Assembly (NCBI GenBank): GCA_039621445.1 | Contig: CP154954.1 | Span: 51,727,526-51,791,525 of the forward strand | Direction: 5' to 3' | Source of the DNA: Euglena gracilis | Lineage: Eukaryota; Euglenida; Euglenophyceae; Euglenales | DNA length: 64,000 nt | Part shown: positions 1 through 7,433 of the stretch, in pieces | Numbering within the stretch: position 1 is the stretch's first letter | Layout of the letters: every line of letters begins with the position of its first letter | Made by a program: the position numbers and the translations under genes | Notes under the pieces: model-generated | What the model was told of the DNA's origin: nothing | The model's database searches: none | Seen by the model: the letters and a program-made list of their open reading frames with translations, nothing else

Positions 1-175
1 GGTCCCCGATGATGTGGCGGTGCGGGTTGTTGGTGTACGGCCGCCACACCGCGGGGTACCGGGGCCGACGGGCTCCGGTCCAGTTGCCGATGTTGGCCCG
101 GCGCTTCCACGGGATGGTGGTCGCGTCGTAGGGCTTGAATCGCTCACTGCGGACCGCGGGTCCGTCGACGTCCAT
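1..175 (-). CDS. Partial hypothetical protein, N-terminus only
   Basis: An ORF starts at the ATG at 175 and runs off the left edge after about 58 codons without a stop. The visible N-terminus begins MDVDGPAVRSERFKPYD and is followed by a basic stretch rich in Trp, Arg and Pro. Third codon positions are almost all G or C, as in the neighbouring genes. A weak variant of the promoter motif (TTGTAGGAT) precedes the ATG. It is the last visible gene of the leftward block that begins at the capsid gene, 27 nt after the stop of the 110-aa gene. No family was recognised. A structural or virion-associated role is inferred from position only. Confidence 0.6.
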   Translation of the reverse strand, partial: MDVDGPAVRSERFKPYDATTIPWKRRANIGNWTGARRPRYPAVWRPYTNNPHRHIIGD

Positions 176-202
176 CGTAGTATCCTACAACAGCGGTGTT
201 GG

Positions 203-535
203 TCAGAGGACGCGCTCGGTGATGCCGGCCAGGTAGTGACCGAACAGCCGGGTGGGGATGCCCACGGCCTCCAGCCAGTGCTGGATCTCCTTCAGTGTGG
301 CGAACTGCATCCCGTACCGCAGGCACTGGACGATCACCGGGTCCCGGGCCATCATCAGCGGCACGGGGTAGAAGAAGCTGGTGAAGTTGGTGGCGTCCGA
401 GATGTACAGCATGATGGTCAGGTAGGCCGCCTCGTCGGCCATGCGGACGATCCATCCGCCCGGTCGGGTGGCCGCGGCGCCCGCGGGGTCGCCGAGCGGG
501 ATCATTTCGGGGGTGAACGCGGCGGACATCGACAT
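203..535 (-). CDS. Hypothetical 110-aa protein
   Basis: This 110-aa ORF starts at the ATG at 535, with a second Met at codon 3. It contains a hydrophobic, aromatic centre (AAYLTIMLYISDATNFTSFF) that could be a membrane segment or a buried helix, followed by an amphipathic C-terminal half. A perfect copy of the promoter octamer lies 82 nt upstream (618-625), inside the preceding small ORF, which is unusually far. The start overlaps the end of that ORF by 34 nt. No family was recognised. GC3 and clean termination before the next gene support real coding. Confidence 0.6.
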   Translation of the reverse strand: MSMSAAFTPEMIPLGDPAGAAATRPGGWIVRMADEAAYLTIMLYISDATNFTSFFYPVPLMMARDPVIVQCLRYGMQFATLKEIQHWLEAVGIPTRLFGHYLAGITERVL

Positions 536-813
536 GATTCACCGGAGGTCGGGTTGGGGGGTGTACCGGACGGTGGCGAGCTCCAAGGGCGGTGGGTTGG
601 CGGGGCGGTACAAAAAGGATCCAACACCCGGGGTGTGCGGCGGTGGATGCGGCGGTGGTGGCGGGGGTGGGGGGTTTGTCGGTACGGGGGCAACTGGGGG
701 GCGTGCACCACGCGCTGCTGCCACCGGGAGTCCATCCGCATCCGGTAGAGCATCAGGCCCATCTGGGCGGCGTCGTCCAGCCAGTGTTCCAGTTGGTTGG
801 GTGGGGGTTGCAT
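502..813 (-). CDS. Hypothetical 103-aa protein
   Basis: The chosen start is the ATG at 813, which sits inside a GTTGGATG variant of the promoter motif just after the stop of the fibre gene. The N-terminal 35 residues form a plausible amphipathic helix (EHWLDDAAQMGLMLYRMRMD). The remainder is rich in Pro, His and Arg and looks disordered. It overlaps the next gene by 34 nt. A full promoter octamer at 618-625 lies within it, so the C-terminal half may be promoter-bearing and only weakly constrained. No family was recognised. Confidence 0.45.
   Translation of the reverse strand: MQPPPNQLEHWLDDAAQMGLMLYRMRMDSRWQQRVVHAPQLPPYRQTPHPRHHRRIHRRTPRVLDPFCTAPPTHRPWSSPPSGTPPNPTSGESCRCPPRSPPK
618..625 (-). 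promoter_or_regulatory. Promoter octamer GTTGGATC, far upstream copy
   Basis: Read leftward this is GTTGGATC followed by CTTTTTG. It is 82 nt before the ATG at 535, the longest spacing of the set. Confidence 0.5.
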
Positions 814-818
814 CCAAC
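812..818 (-). promoter_or_regulatory. Promoter motif overlapping ATG (GTTGGAT)
   Basis: GTTGGATG read leftward. The last three bases are the proposed ATG of the 103-aa gene. Confidence 0.45.
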
Positions 819-826
819 GGGTTGTG

Positions 827-1729
827 TTACACCTCTGGCATGGCCAGTATGGTGATTGTTCCCGGGTACCGGGCCATCGGATCGTAGAATGAAAGCTCCG
901 GCACGTACGGGTTGGCGGCATCCGCGTTGGTGATCAGTGTGCCCCGGCACTCGATGTGGAAACCGCCACCGGGTTCCAACGGAAACGTAGCGTTGGACGA
1001 CAGACTGGACCCGTTGCCGTCGTCGTGTTGATGATAGTGGTAAGCGTAGCCCACCACCTTCCGCAATGCGGTCGTGTCTTGCGGATAGAAGTACAACAGC
1101 GCGGCGCGATACCCGTCGCCTGTTGGTTGGAACGAGAGCGTCCATTGGACGTTCACGATCAGCCTCGATTTCGTCCCGTTGGAGAAATTTGGACTCCCCG
1201 AGTTGTCGTGGACGAGTCCCGTGCCGTTTTCCAACAACCGCCAGTGCACACCGAATCCACCCTGACCGGAATTGACGCCGTAGGCCATGCGGATTTCGCG
1301 CCCCCCACCCGCCTGGTTGGCGGGCAGGGACGCCACGGTGTCCGAGAGCGCCTTCAGGGCGGTCTGCGTGGCGTAGGTGGATGTGGCATCCGCTTTGGTC
1401 AGGAAATTTCCCAGTGCATTGCTGACCGTTCCCGACAATGCCTCCAGGGCGGTCTTGGTGGCGTAGGTGGCCGCCGCCTCCGTTTTGGTCAGAAAACCGC
1501 CCAGACTGTTACTCACCGTGGTCACGGTGCCCGACAGCGCCTCCAGGGCGGATTTGGTGGCGTAGGTGGCCGCGGCGGCGGCCGCCGTGAGGTAGTCCGC
1601 CAGCCGCGCGGTGACGGCCGCGGTCGTGGCGTAGGCCGAGAGGTCCACCGCCAGGGGCGCCGTCCCCGACGTGCTGAGGCTGGTGACCGACGTCTGCAGC
1701 TGCGCGATCTGCCGCCGCACCTCGTCCAT
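827..1729 (-). CDS. Fibre-like protein with YATK repeats and C-terminal head
   Basis: This is a likely trimeric virion fibre or spike. From the ATG at 1729 it is 300 aa: a short coiled coil (MDEVRRQIAQLQTSVTSL), then three imperfect repeats of about 30 residues built on FLTK, TYATK and ALEALSGTVS, then a Gly/Ser-rich hinge and a beta-rich domain of about 150 residues. Such repeats are typical of tail-fibre shafts in phages. An upstream ATG at 1765 would add 12 residues, but the promoter motif lies between the two ATGs (1749-1756), so the downstream start fits the spacing of the other genes. It is the second of two adjacent fibre genes. Receptor binding by the head is inferred, not seen. Confidence 0.7.
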   Translation of the reverse strand: MDEVRRQIAQLQTSVTSLSTSGTAPLAVDLSAYATTAAVTARLADYLTAAAAAATYATKSALEALSGTVTTVSNSLGGFLTKTEAAATYATKTALEALSGTVSNALGNFLTKADATSTYATQTALKALSDTVASLPANQAGGGREIRMAYGVNSGQGGFGVHWRLLENGTGLVHDNSGSPNFSNGTKSRLIVNVQWTLSFQPTGDGYRAALLYFYPQDTTALRKVVGYAYHYHQHDDGNGSSLSSNATFPLEPGGGFHIECRGTLITNADAANPYVPELSFYDPMARYPGTITILAMPEV

Positions 1730-1748
1730 GGCCGCCGTGTCCACGAAG

Positions 1749-1756
1749 TATCCAAC
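1749..1756 (-). promoter_or_regulatory. Promoter motif GTTGGATA
   Basis: It lies 19 nt before the ATG at 1729 and downstream of an alternative ATG at 1765, so it decides the start of the fibre gene. Confidence 0.6.
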
Positions 1757-1769
1757 GCCGTACATTTTT

Positions 1770-2465
1770 TTAAAACGCCCAGTAGAAGAAACCGGGCATG
1801 TCCTTGGCCCAGCACATGGCGAAGGCCATTTTCCCCGGGGCGAGGGAATCCGTCTGTGCGCCGCCGATGTAGCTCCCCGCGGAGTTCTTGCCCGAGGTCC
1901 CCGCCGGCAGGGCGATGTTCCAGGCGCTGCCCCCGATGTTGCAGATCAGCGTCCACGCCCCGCTGGGCGCGGCGTCGTTGCCCCAGTTGGCGGGGGCGAA
2001 GGGGAACTGGTTCGGCACGCGGTCCGTCCAGAAGTTGGCGAGGGCCAGGGTCGTCCCGCCCGACGTGGGCGCCCCGAGGGTGAGGGTGCTCTGGGACCCG
2101 TTGAGCATGATCCAGCTCTGCCACGCGGTGGCGTCCATGGTGGCCGAGCCGCTGAGCACGGCCACGGGCCGCGTCAGGCCCGCCCCCAGGATCCACCCCT
2201 TCACGGTGCTGGCCGTCAGCTGGTTGCTGCTACCGCTGCTGAGCTGACCCACCTGCCCGGAAAGGGAACTGAGCTGGCTGTTGAGCTGGCTGACCTGGCT
2301 GCTGAGCTGGCTGACCTGTTTCTGGAGGTCGGACACGGCACTGTTCACCGGACCCAGGTCCACGGTCCCCGTGTTGCCGCCGCCCCCGCTTGCCAGGACG
2401 CGCAGCCGCTGCAGCAGGTCCGCAGTGAACACCGCCGACAGCGGGTCCCGGTTGTAGTCCCCCAT
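1770..2465 (-). CDS. Fibre-like protein with heptad coiled-coil shaft
   Basis: This 231-aa protein begins MGDYNRDPLSAVFTADLLQR, a short conserved-looking head that could anchor it in the capsid. Residues about 40-80 are exact seven-residue heptads (QVSQLSS, QVSQLNS, QLSSLSG, QVGQLSS), a textbook parallel coiled coil. The C-terminal 145 residues are rich in Gly, Ser, Thr and Trp and predicted beta-rich, ending in an aromatic tail (GFFYWAF). The architecture matches trimeric receptor-binding fibres. The octamer followed by a run of T lies 19 nt upstream. It differs in shaft and head from the adjacent fibre gene, so the virion may carry two fibre types. Confidence 0.7.
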   Translation of the reverse strand: MGDYNRDPLSAVFTADLLQRLRVLASGGGGNTGTVDLGPVNSAVSDLQKQVSQLSSQVSQLNSQLSSLSGQVGQLSSGSSNQLTASTVKGWILGAGLTRPVAVLSGSATMDATAWQSWIMLNGSQSTLTLGAPTSGGTTLALANFWTDRVPNQFPFAPANWGNDAAPSGAWTLICNIGGSAWNIALPAGTSGKNSAGSYIGGAQTDSLAPGKMAFAMCWAKDMPGFFYWAF

Positions 2466-2484
2466 CCCTCAAAAAACAAAAAAA

Positions 2485-2492
2485 GATCCAAC
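2485..2492 (-). promoter_or_regulatory. Promoter octamer GTTGGATC
   Basis: It is followed by a T-rich stretch and ends 19 nt before the ATG at 2465. Confidence 0.7.
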
Positions 2493-2495
2493 AAC

Positions 2496-3083
2496 TCAGG
2501 CGAGCGGCCGCAGACTGAAGTCGCAGAGCACCCGCAGGATGCGGTAGTCCGGGACGTACCAGTTGTTGGTGGGGCTGTTGCCGACGGCGGAACCCCCCTG
2601 CAGCAGCGGCCAGAACAGGTGGATGCCCAGCTCGGGGTCGCCCCCGGCCAGGAGGTCCGTGGCCACGGGCAGGTCGCGCAGGGGGCGGTAGGTGCGGCAC
2701 CAGTAGTCCTCGCTCCCGCTGAGGGCCGGCGTGCAGAACAGGGCGGTGCTGTACACGAGGCTGCGGTGCACCCCCCCGTCGCCCAGCGCGGGGCTGGAGT
2801 AGAGGACGCAGCGCATCCCGGGATCCGTGCGCACGTACAGCGCGAAGGTTTCCGCCCGCCAGTTGCGGTCCGCGGAGTCCCCCGGGGCGAACTCGGCGGG
2901 CCGGATGTCGACCGAGGGTCGGAACTGGACGTGCACCTGGTCGAGGTGCAGGCTCTGCCCCACGAGCCCTCCGTCCGCCAGGACGCCCGCGGGCTGCAGG
3001 GAGTCGCGGAGGTTCAGCCGGAAGGACGACATGGGCTTCGTCTTGGTGGCGGCGTCGTTCACCCACATGGCGGAGAACTTCAT
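2496..3083 (-). CDS. Hypothetical beta-rich protein, candidate minor capsid (penton)
   Basis: This 195-aa ORF starts at the ATG at 3083, seven nt after a perfect promoter octamer. It shows alternating hydrophobic strands (SLHLDQVHVQFRPSV, ETFALYVRTD, RSLVYSTALF) separated by Pro/Gly turns, compatible with a single jelly-roll of the size used for vertex proteins in DJR viruses. There is no coiled coil or membrane segment. It sits between the two fibre genes and the 372-aa gene within the capsid block. The penton call is inference from size, strand pattern and place; structure prediction would decide it. Confidence 0.55.
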   Translation of the reverse strand: MKFSAMWVNDAATKTKPMSSFRLNLRDSLQPAGVLADGGLVGQSLHLDQVHVQFRPSVDIRPAEFAPGDSADRNWRAETFALYVRTDPGMRCVLYSSPALGDGGVHRSLVYSTALFCTPALSGSEDYWCRTYRPLRDLPVATDLLAGGDPELGIHLFWPLLQGGSAVGNSPTNNWYVPDYRILRVLCDFSLRPLA

Positions 3084-3090
3084 GGCGAGG

Positions 3091-3098
3091 GATCCAAC
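3091..3098 (-). promoter_or_regulatory. Promoter octamer GTTGGATC
   Basis: It lies seven nt before the ATG at 3083, one of the shortest spacings of the set. Confidence 0.7.
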
Positions 3099-3107
3099 GT
3101 CGTGTTG

Positions 3108-4225
3108 TTACACGTTCGGCATGAGGGCTAAAGCATTTTGTTGGGTGTATGCCTGTGCCTGCGCCTGGGCCTGAGCCTGTGCCTGAGCCTGTGCGTACGC
3201 CTGGGCTTCCGCCTGTTTTTGGTATGCCTGTGCCGCCATGGCGGCCTCTGCCGCCGATGCCGCCTCCGCCGCCTTGCTCCGGGTCCGCATGTTCGTGCCC
3301 GGTCGGTTGGAGTCCGCGTTGGTCTGGGACAGCGGTTTCATACGGGCGGCGGTCTGTATGTTTTGGGCGTCCTCGGACAGCGGGCCCACGTTGTGGGCCC
3401 CCTTGTCGCCGTGGATCACCCCCGCGGCGTCGAGGGGATCCAGGGAGCCGTGGTCGAACAGGATGGCGGTGGGCTGGTACTCGATGAGCAGGGCGAGCTT
3501 GTTGAAGGACCGGCTCCACTCGGGGTCGTTGTCGCCGAAGTTGCTGATGATCTCGGGGGAGCACTCCGCGTCCGCGTAGCGGCTGAAGAGTTGCAGTTTG
3601 CGCCGGGCCACGTCCTCGGTGATCCCGGCCGTGCTGAGGTAGCTCGCGTACAGGTCCACCGCCTTCCGGGCGTTCTCCCCCACGGGGTAGGGGTCCGCGT
3701 CCCCGGCCAGTGCCTCGTAGAAGTCCCACCCGAAGAGGTTGATCACGTTCTCGGCCGGCATGCCGATCACGAGGGAAATCATCTGGGTCACGTAGGACAC
3801 GCGCTCGTTTTCCAGGGAGATGGCGGTTTGGAAGTAGTCCCGGTCCACGTACTTGAACATGCCCTTGGCATCGGTGCGCATGCGCCGGTTGCCCCATTTG
3901 AAGGGGGCCCCGGCATGGGGACCCCCTGGTTGTTCATCAGCGCCAGGTTCAGCACCCCGGGCTCCCCGCTCGGGGTCATGTGGGCCTGCTGGAAGGCCCC
4001 GCGCTCCGCGGAGCGCTTCCCGAACGCGAAGAAGCTGGACAGCCCCTCCCGGCGGTCCGAGCTCACGTCCTTGTAGGCCTGGGGCTCGGGCGGGGTGACC
4101 ATGCTGTCACCCACCGGATAAAAGTAGTTTCCGGCGATTTGCACCTTTCCCTTGTCGTCGGGTTGGGTACCCCCCCGGGAGGGGAGGAACTCGGTGGAGT
4201 TGTTGATGCGCAGACGGTGAATCAT
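3108..4225 (-). CDS. Hypothetical virion-type protein with Ala/Gln tail, frameshifted
   Basis: Two ORFs together look like one gene of about 372 aa. The first starts at the ATG at 4225 behind a promoter octamer. Its convincing sequence stops near the GGGGCCCCC run at 3903-3915, where the second frame takes over (APFKWGNRR, then MRTDAKGMFKYVDRDYF) and continues to 3108. There is no promoter motif before the second ORF, and the 1,118-nt span is one base short of a multiple of three. The middle is helical with aromatic residues. The C-terminus is an Ala-rich helix followed by a (QA)n tract at about 3147-3200. Family unknown; a role in virion structure is inferred from its neighbours. Confidence 0.6.
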
Positions 4226-4241
4226 GCCGCTTTGTCAAAAA

Positions 4242-4249
4242 GATCCAAC
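4242..4249 (-). promoter_or_regulatory. Promoter octamer GTTGGATC
   Basis: It is followed by TTTTTGAC and ends 16 nt before the ATG at 4225. Confidence 0.7.
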
Positions 4250-4257
4250 GGTGGCGA

Positions 4258-4947
4258 TTAGGATCGTCCGGTGCCAACCATGCCGGCCACGTCGTCCCAC
4301 AGGCGGCCGAGGGACCACCACAGGACCTGCGCCGCGTCCGCGGCCAACCCGAACGCCGCGCGCAGGAGCTCCCACGCGAGGCGCGTCCACTGGGCCAGGG
4401 CCCCCAGGAGGGGCCCCACCTCCACGAGGCCCAGTGTCAGCGCCGCCACCACCAACCCCCGCCAGATCAGCGCGCTGTGGTGCACGAGACCCGTCCAGGT
4501 CCCGTCCCAGGCGCGGAACTGCGCCGCGAAGTCCGCGTAGTTCCACACCACCCAGCCCACCGCACGGCCGAAGGCCTCGAAGACGGTGCGCACCAGGGAC
4601 CACGGGTGGTACGTCGCCTGCCACCGCAGGTGCTCCCACGCGTTGTTGGCGATGGGCTCGCCGTCCGCCGTGTGCTCGATTGGCCGTCCGTTGGCGACGT
4701 TCTCGTAGTCCGCGGGGAGCAGGGCCACGTGGGGGTAGCGTTCGGGGTGGTCCGGCAGCGGCAGCGCCGGGTCCAGGGGCGTCTGCCCCCCGCCGACGAT
4801 GAGGTTCCCGGTGAGGATCACCGGTCGCTTGGGCCGCTGGCGCCACAGGATGTTCAGCACCGGATCCTTTTGGATCCGCTCGTCGAGCCCGCGTTTGCCA
4901 CCGGCCACCATGCGGGGGTCGTTCGGGGGGCCGAGCAACCACGCCAT
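4258..4947 (-). CDS. Hypothetical membrane-associated 229-aa protein
   Basis: The start is the ATG at 4947, since the longer frame opens only with TTG inside the promoter motif. The N-terminal half is soluble and rich in Pro and Asp. The C-terminal half has several hydrophobic, Trp-rich stretches (SLVRTVFEAFGRAVGWVVW and GLVVAALTLGLVEVGPLLG), suggesting two or three membrane or amphipathic segments. Together with the 102-aa neighbour this gives two adjacent membrane-type genes beside the capsid gene, compatible with an internal membrane or a membrane-active entry or assembly protein. No family was recognised. Confidence 0.6.
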   Translation of the reverse strand: MAWLLGPPNDPRMVAGGKRGLDERIQKDPVLNILWRQRPKRPVILTGNLIVGGGQTPLDPALPLPDHPERYPHVALLPADYENVANGRPIEHTADGEPIANNAWEHLRWQATYHPWSLVRTVFEAFGRAVGWVVWNYADFAAQFRAWDGTWTGLVHHSALIWRGLVVAALTLGLVEVGPLLGALAQWTRLAWELLRAAFGLAADAAQVLWWSLGRLWDDVAGMVGTGRS

Positions 4948-4957
4948 GTCACAGTAC

Positions 4958-4965
4958 AATCCAAC
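4958..4965 (-). promoter_or_regulatory. Promoter motif GTTGGATT
   Basis: It lies ten nt before the ATG at 4947 and differs from the octamer consensus only in the last base. Confidence 0.6.
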
Positions 4966-4978
4966 GGTGCGGGTGGTT

Positions 4979-5287
4979 TCAGAGGAGACGGCGCCGGATC
5001 CGGCGCACCGCCGAACCCACCGACGCCTCCAGGCGGCGCTTCTCCCGGGGGAAGAAGTTGCCGACGAAGGTCCAGCCCATGAAGGCCACGGCGGCGTAGG
5101 GCAGGGCGGCCAACAGGGCCAGGTTCAGGCGGAAGACCCCCGAGACCACGTTGGTGGTGTTCCGCACAACGTTGTCGATGGGCTGCTCCACGGCGTGCAC
5201 CAGGGGGTGGATCGCGTGGCCCAGCTCCTGGATGAGCTGGGACCCGAAGTGCAGGGGCTGTACCATGGTGTTCTGCAACAGCGCCAT
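4979..5287 (-). CDS. Small single-span membrane protein, 102 aa
   Basis: The ATG at 5287 lies ten nt after a promoter motif variant. The protein has an N-terminal amphipathic region with His and Gln, then one clear transmembrane segment (LALLAALPYAAVAFMGWTFV, residues about 56-75). It ends in a strongly basic tail (REKRR and RRIRRR). A short protein with one span and a basic C-terminus next to the capsid gene is common in DJR viruses, where it may be a membrane-embedded virion protein. The exact function is unknown. Confidence 0.65.
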   Translation of the reverse strand: MALLQNTMVQPLHFGSQLIQELGHAIHPLVHAVEQPIDNVVRNTTNVVSGVFRLNLALLAALPYAAVAFMGWTFVGNFFPREKRRLEASVGSAVRRIRRRLL

Positions 5288-5297
5288 GGACGCGAAG

Positions 5298-5304
5298 AAT
5301 CCAA
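5298..5304 (-). promoter_or_regulatory. Promoter motif variant TTGGATT
   Basis: Read leftward it is ATTGGATTC, ten nt before the ATG at 5287. Confidence 0.55.
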
Positions 5305-5314
5305 TGGTGGTAAG

Positions 5315-5710
5315 TTACACGTAGGGATGGAAGCGGCTGTAGGTGCGGACCGGGGCCGTGGTCCGCCGGAGCCATTGGGCGCCCACGTTCCCGCGGGCGT
5401 CGTACAGCAGCACCCCGTCGGCCGTGTCACCCACCCGGCGCTTGGGGCGGGGAACCAACGGCACGAAGTAGCCCTGCATCCCCCGCGGTGTCCGCCGCTC
5501 TTCGATCAGGGGGCTGGGGCGCTCCGAGGTGCGCATCCCCGGGTCGTAGGGCTGAACGGGGGCCATCGGCAGTGCGGACCGCAGGTCCCACCCCCGCGCC
5601 GCGGAATCGGGGAGGTTGTACTGGAGGTTGCGCAGGCGGTCCGCGTAGCTGGTCTGCCGGGCGCGGGAGCCCGGACCGTACACGGTCGCGAAATTATCCA
5701 ACGTTGCCAT
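5315..5710 (-). CDS. Hypothetical 131-aa basic protein downstream of capsid gene
   Basis: The ORF starts at the ATG at 5710, eight nt after the end of the capsid gene. The promoter motif (5695-5702) falls inside codons 3-6, so either the motif works slightly downstream of the start or transcription comes from further up. The next Met is at codon 48, too far to be an attractive start. The protein is basic, with YADRLRNLQYNL near the N-terminus, several Pro/Arg stretches, and a C-terminal part (GVLLYDARGNVGAQWLRR) that could form strands. No transmembrane segment. No family was recognised; a small virion protein is likely from its position. Confidence 0.6.
   Translation of the reverse strand: MATLDNFATVYGPGSRARQTSYADRLRNLQYNLPDSAARGWDLRSALPMAPVQPYDPGMRTSERPSPLIEERRTPRGMQGYFVPLVPRPKRRVGDTADGVLLYDARGNVGAQWLRRTTAPVRTYSRFHPYV
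5695..5702 (-). promoter_or_regulatory. Promoter motif GTTGGATA inside the 5' end of an ORF
   Basis: It lies within the first codons of the 131-aa gene rather than before its ATG. This is an exception that can test whether the motif marks transcription start. Confidence 0.4.
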
Positions 5711-5718
5711 TCGCGTAG

Positions 5719-7332
5719 TCACTGTACGTTGAGCTGCTTGGTGACCACCTGGCTGCACCGCGAGAACTGGTTGGAGTGGGCCGCGAGGTTAACGAGGGTC
5801 TGGTACTCGATCCACACGTAGACCTTCCGCACCCCGTCGGCGGCGTGCACGAACGGGTCGCTGGTGGGGGCGCTGTCGTCGCGGATGACGTTCTTGAGGC
5901 GGATGACGTAGTCGCTGGTGTCGTTGACGATGCCCCCCACGATCTCCGCGCCGGGCACCCCGGACTGGATGTTCATGGAGAGGTCGATGTGGTACATGGG
6001 GATCTCGTAGCGCTCGCGCCCGATGAGGTTGGGGTCGCGCGTCGTCTCGTTCCACGTGTAGTAGGTGAGGTCGGTGTCCACCTGGCGCCCCGGGGGGTCG
6101 GGGGCCAGCAGGCGCTGGAAGCGCACGTAGGGGTCGGCCAGGCTGAAGCGCTTGTTGTCCGACAGCACGTAGTGGCGGTACACCTGGAACAGGGTGTCGA
6201 GGTCCAGCACCTTGTCGTTCTTCCAGCGGATCTCCACGCCGATGAGGCGCTCGTAGGGCTCGCAGGGCGCGAACAGCGGCTCGAAGCCGTTGCCGTTCGG
6301 CTGGGGGTTCTTCGGGGCCAGCATCCACCAGATGCGGACGATGTTCGTCCGGATCTCCCAGTCGTTGAGGGGGACGTCCAGGAAGTTGGACGGGTTGCTG
6401 AAGTCGAAGTTGTACTCCCGCATACTGTAGCGGTGCATGAGCCACGACAGCATGCGCGCCGGGGGGAGCGTGAACCCGTGGATGCCGTCCAGCAGGGTGG
6501 TGCGGTACTGCCGGACCTCCAGGTCGGTGATGCGGGCCACGGAGTAGGGGTGGACGCCCCCGGACGACGGGTCGGTGGCGAACAGCAGAAATTTTTGGGT
6601 CTGCTGCGCGGACACCCACGGCTCGAACATGAGGTCGATCTGCACGAACTCCACGCGCCGCAGGTGCAGGCGGTGGAAGATGGGGCCGCACAACTGGTTG
6701 AGGCTCATGTCGAAGACGAACTTGTACGGCGTCCCGGTGACCTTGTCGCTCCAGATCATCCGGGGCAAACCGTCGTCCCGCTCCAGACCGGCGCGGGTGA
6801 CGTCGCTCACCTTGATGTTGACGTTGTCGATGGACAACTGGCTGCCGCTGTCCACGTACCAGCCCTTGTCCGCGGTCCGGTAGCTGAAGGTCGGGCTGTA
6901 ACCCGCCGGGACCACCCCGGCGTTCATCAGGAAGGCGTCGCGGACCTCGTTCCGCTCCCCGGCCAGCTTGGCGGCGTTCATCACGTAGAGGTGGGTGAGC
7001 TCGCGCATGCGGTCGGCGCGGAACACGATGTCCTCGTTGATCTTGATGGTCATCTCGCGGATCAGGTCCGGGGCCCGCACGGCGAAGACGTTGCCCGTGT
7101 TGGGCCGGGCGCTGAAGTCCAGGCCGAAGCGCAGCCGGATGTCGTTCAGCACCAGCTCGCGGTCCGTGGCGTGCTTGAAATCCAGCTTGATGCGGGTGTA
7201 CTGGCCCGGGGCCACACTGGCCGGCTCAAAGGGCTGCCGGCGCGTGATGTCCTCGTGGAAGGGCGCCAGGCGCCGCGACTGCACCAGCAGGTTCCGATTG
7301 TTCTGTCCCACGACGGCGTAGTGGTCCGACAT
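5719..7332 (-). CDS. MCP: Major capsid protein, double jelly-roll type
   Basis: This 537-aa protein forms the trimeric hexon building block of an icosahedral shell. The start is the ATG at 7332 (MSDHYAVVGQNNRN), 14 nt after a perfect promoter octamer. A longer in-frame extension to 7446 crosses the promoter and is rejected. Features expected of the family include an N-terminal strand region (YTRIKLDF, ELVLNDIRLRFG), a second beta domain (PIFHRLHLRRVEFVQIDLMF), a Pro/Asn-rich loop (PKNPQPNGNGFEP) and a C-terminal strand (VRKVYVWIEYQTLVNLA) shared in style with polinton-like, adintovirus and virophage capsids. Length is within the family's 450-650 aa. The lineage could not be fixed by eye. Confidence 0.8.
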   Translation of the reverse strand: MSDHYAVVGQNNRNLLVQSRRLAPFHEDITRRQPFEPASVAPGQYTRIKLDFKHATDRELVLNDIRLRFGLDFSARPNTGNVFAVRAPDLIREMTIKINEDIVFRADRMRELTHLYVMNAAKLAGERNEVRDAFLMNAGVVPAGYSPTFSYRTADKGWYVDSGSQLSIDNVNIKVSDVTRAGLERDDGLPRMIWSDKVTGTPYKFVFDMSLNQLCGPIFHRLHLRRVEFVQIDLMFEPWVSAQQTQKFLLFATDPSSGGVHPYSVARITDLEVRQYRTTLLDGIHGFTLPPARMLSWLMHRYSMREYNFDFSNPSNFLDVPLNDWEIRTNIVRIWWMLAPKNPQPNGNGFEPLFAPCEPYERLIGVEIRWKNDKVLDLDTLFQVYRHYVLSDNKRFSLADPYVRFQRLLAPDPPGRQVDTDLTYYTWNETTRDPNLIGRERYEIPMYHIDLSMNIQSGVPGAEIVGGIVNDTSDYVIRLKNVIRDDSAPTSDPFVHAADGVRKVYVWIEYQTLVNLAAHSNQFSRCSQVVTKQLNVQ

Positions 7333-7346
7333 GATGCGCACAAAAG

Positions 7347-7354
7347 GATCCAAC
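7347..7354 (-). promoter_or_regulatory. Promoter octamer GTTGGATC of the capsid gene
   Basis: It is followed by CTTTTGTG and lies 14 nt before the capsid ATG. It forms a divergent pair with the copy at 7416-7423. Confidence 0.75.
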
Positions 7355-7415
7355 AAACCGGGTTGTTCGCCGAGTTGGCACTGTTGATTGAATCGCAACC
7401 ACCACCACCCCCACC

Positions 7416-7423
7416 GTTGGATC
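7416..7423 (+). promoter_or_regulatory. Promoter octamer GTTGGATC of the 1,269-aa gene
   Basis: It lies ten nt before the ATG at 7434. The 101-bp gap between the two divergent genes holds one motif for each direction. Confidence 0.75.
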
Positions 7424-7433
7424 CCAGTGACGC

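Noticed and set aside
956-3131. Long rightward frames (375 and 486 codons) opposite the fibre genes
   Set aside because: Arg/Gly/Pro-rich antisense frames with wrong codon-position GC and no promoter motif.
2230-3897. 555-codon leftward frame
   Set aside because: Overlaps three better-supported genes in another phase and is compositionally a shadow.
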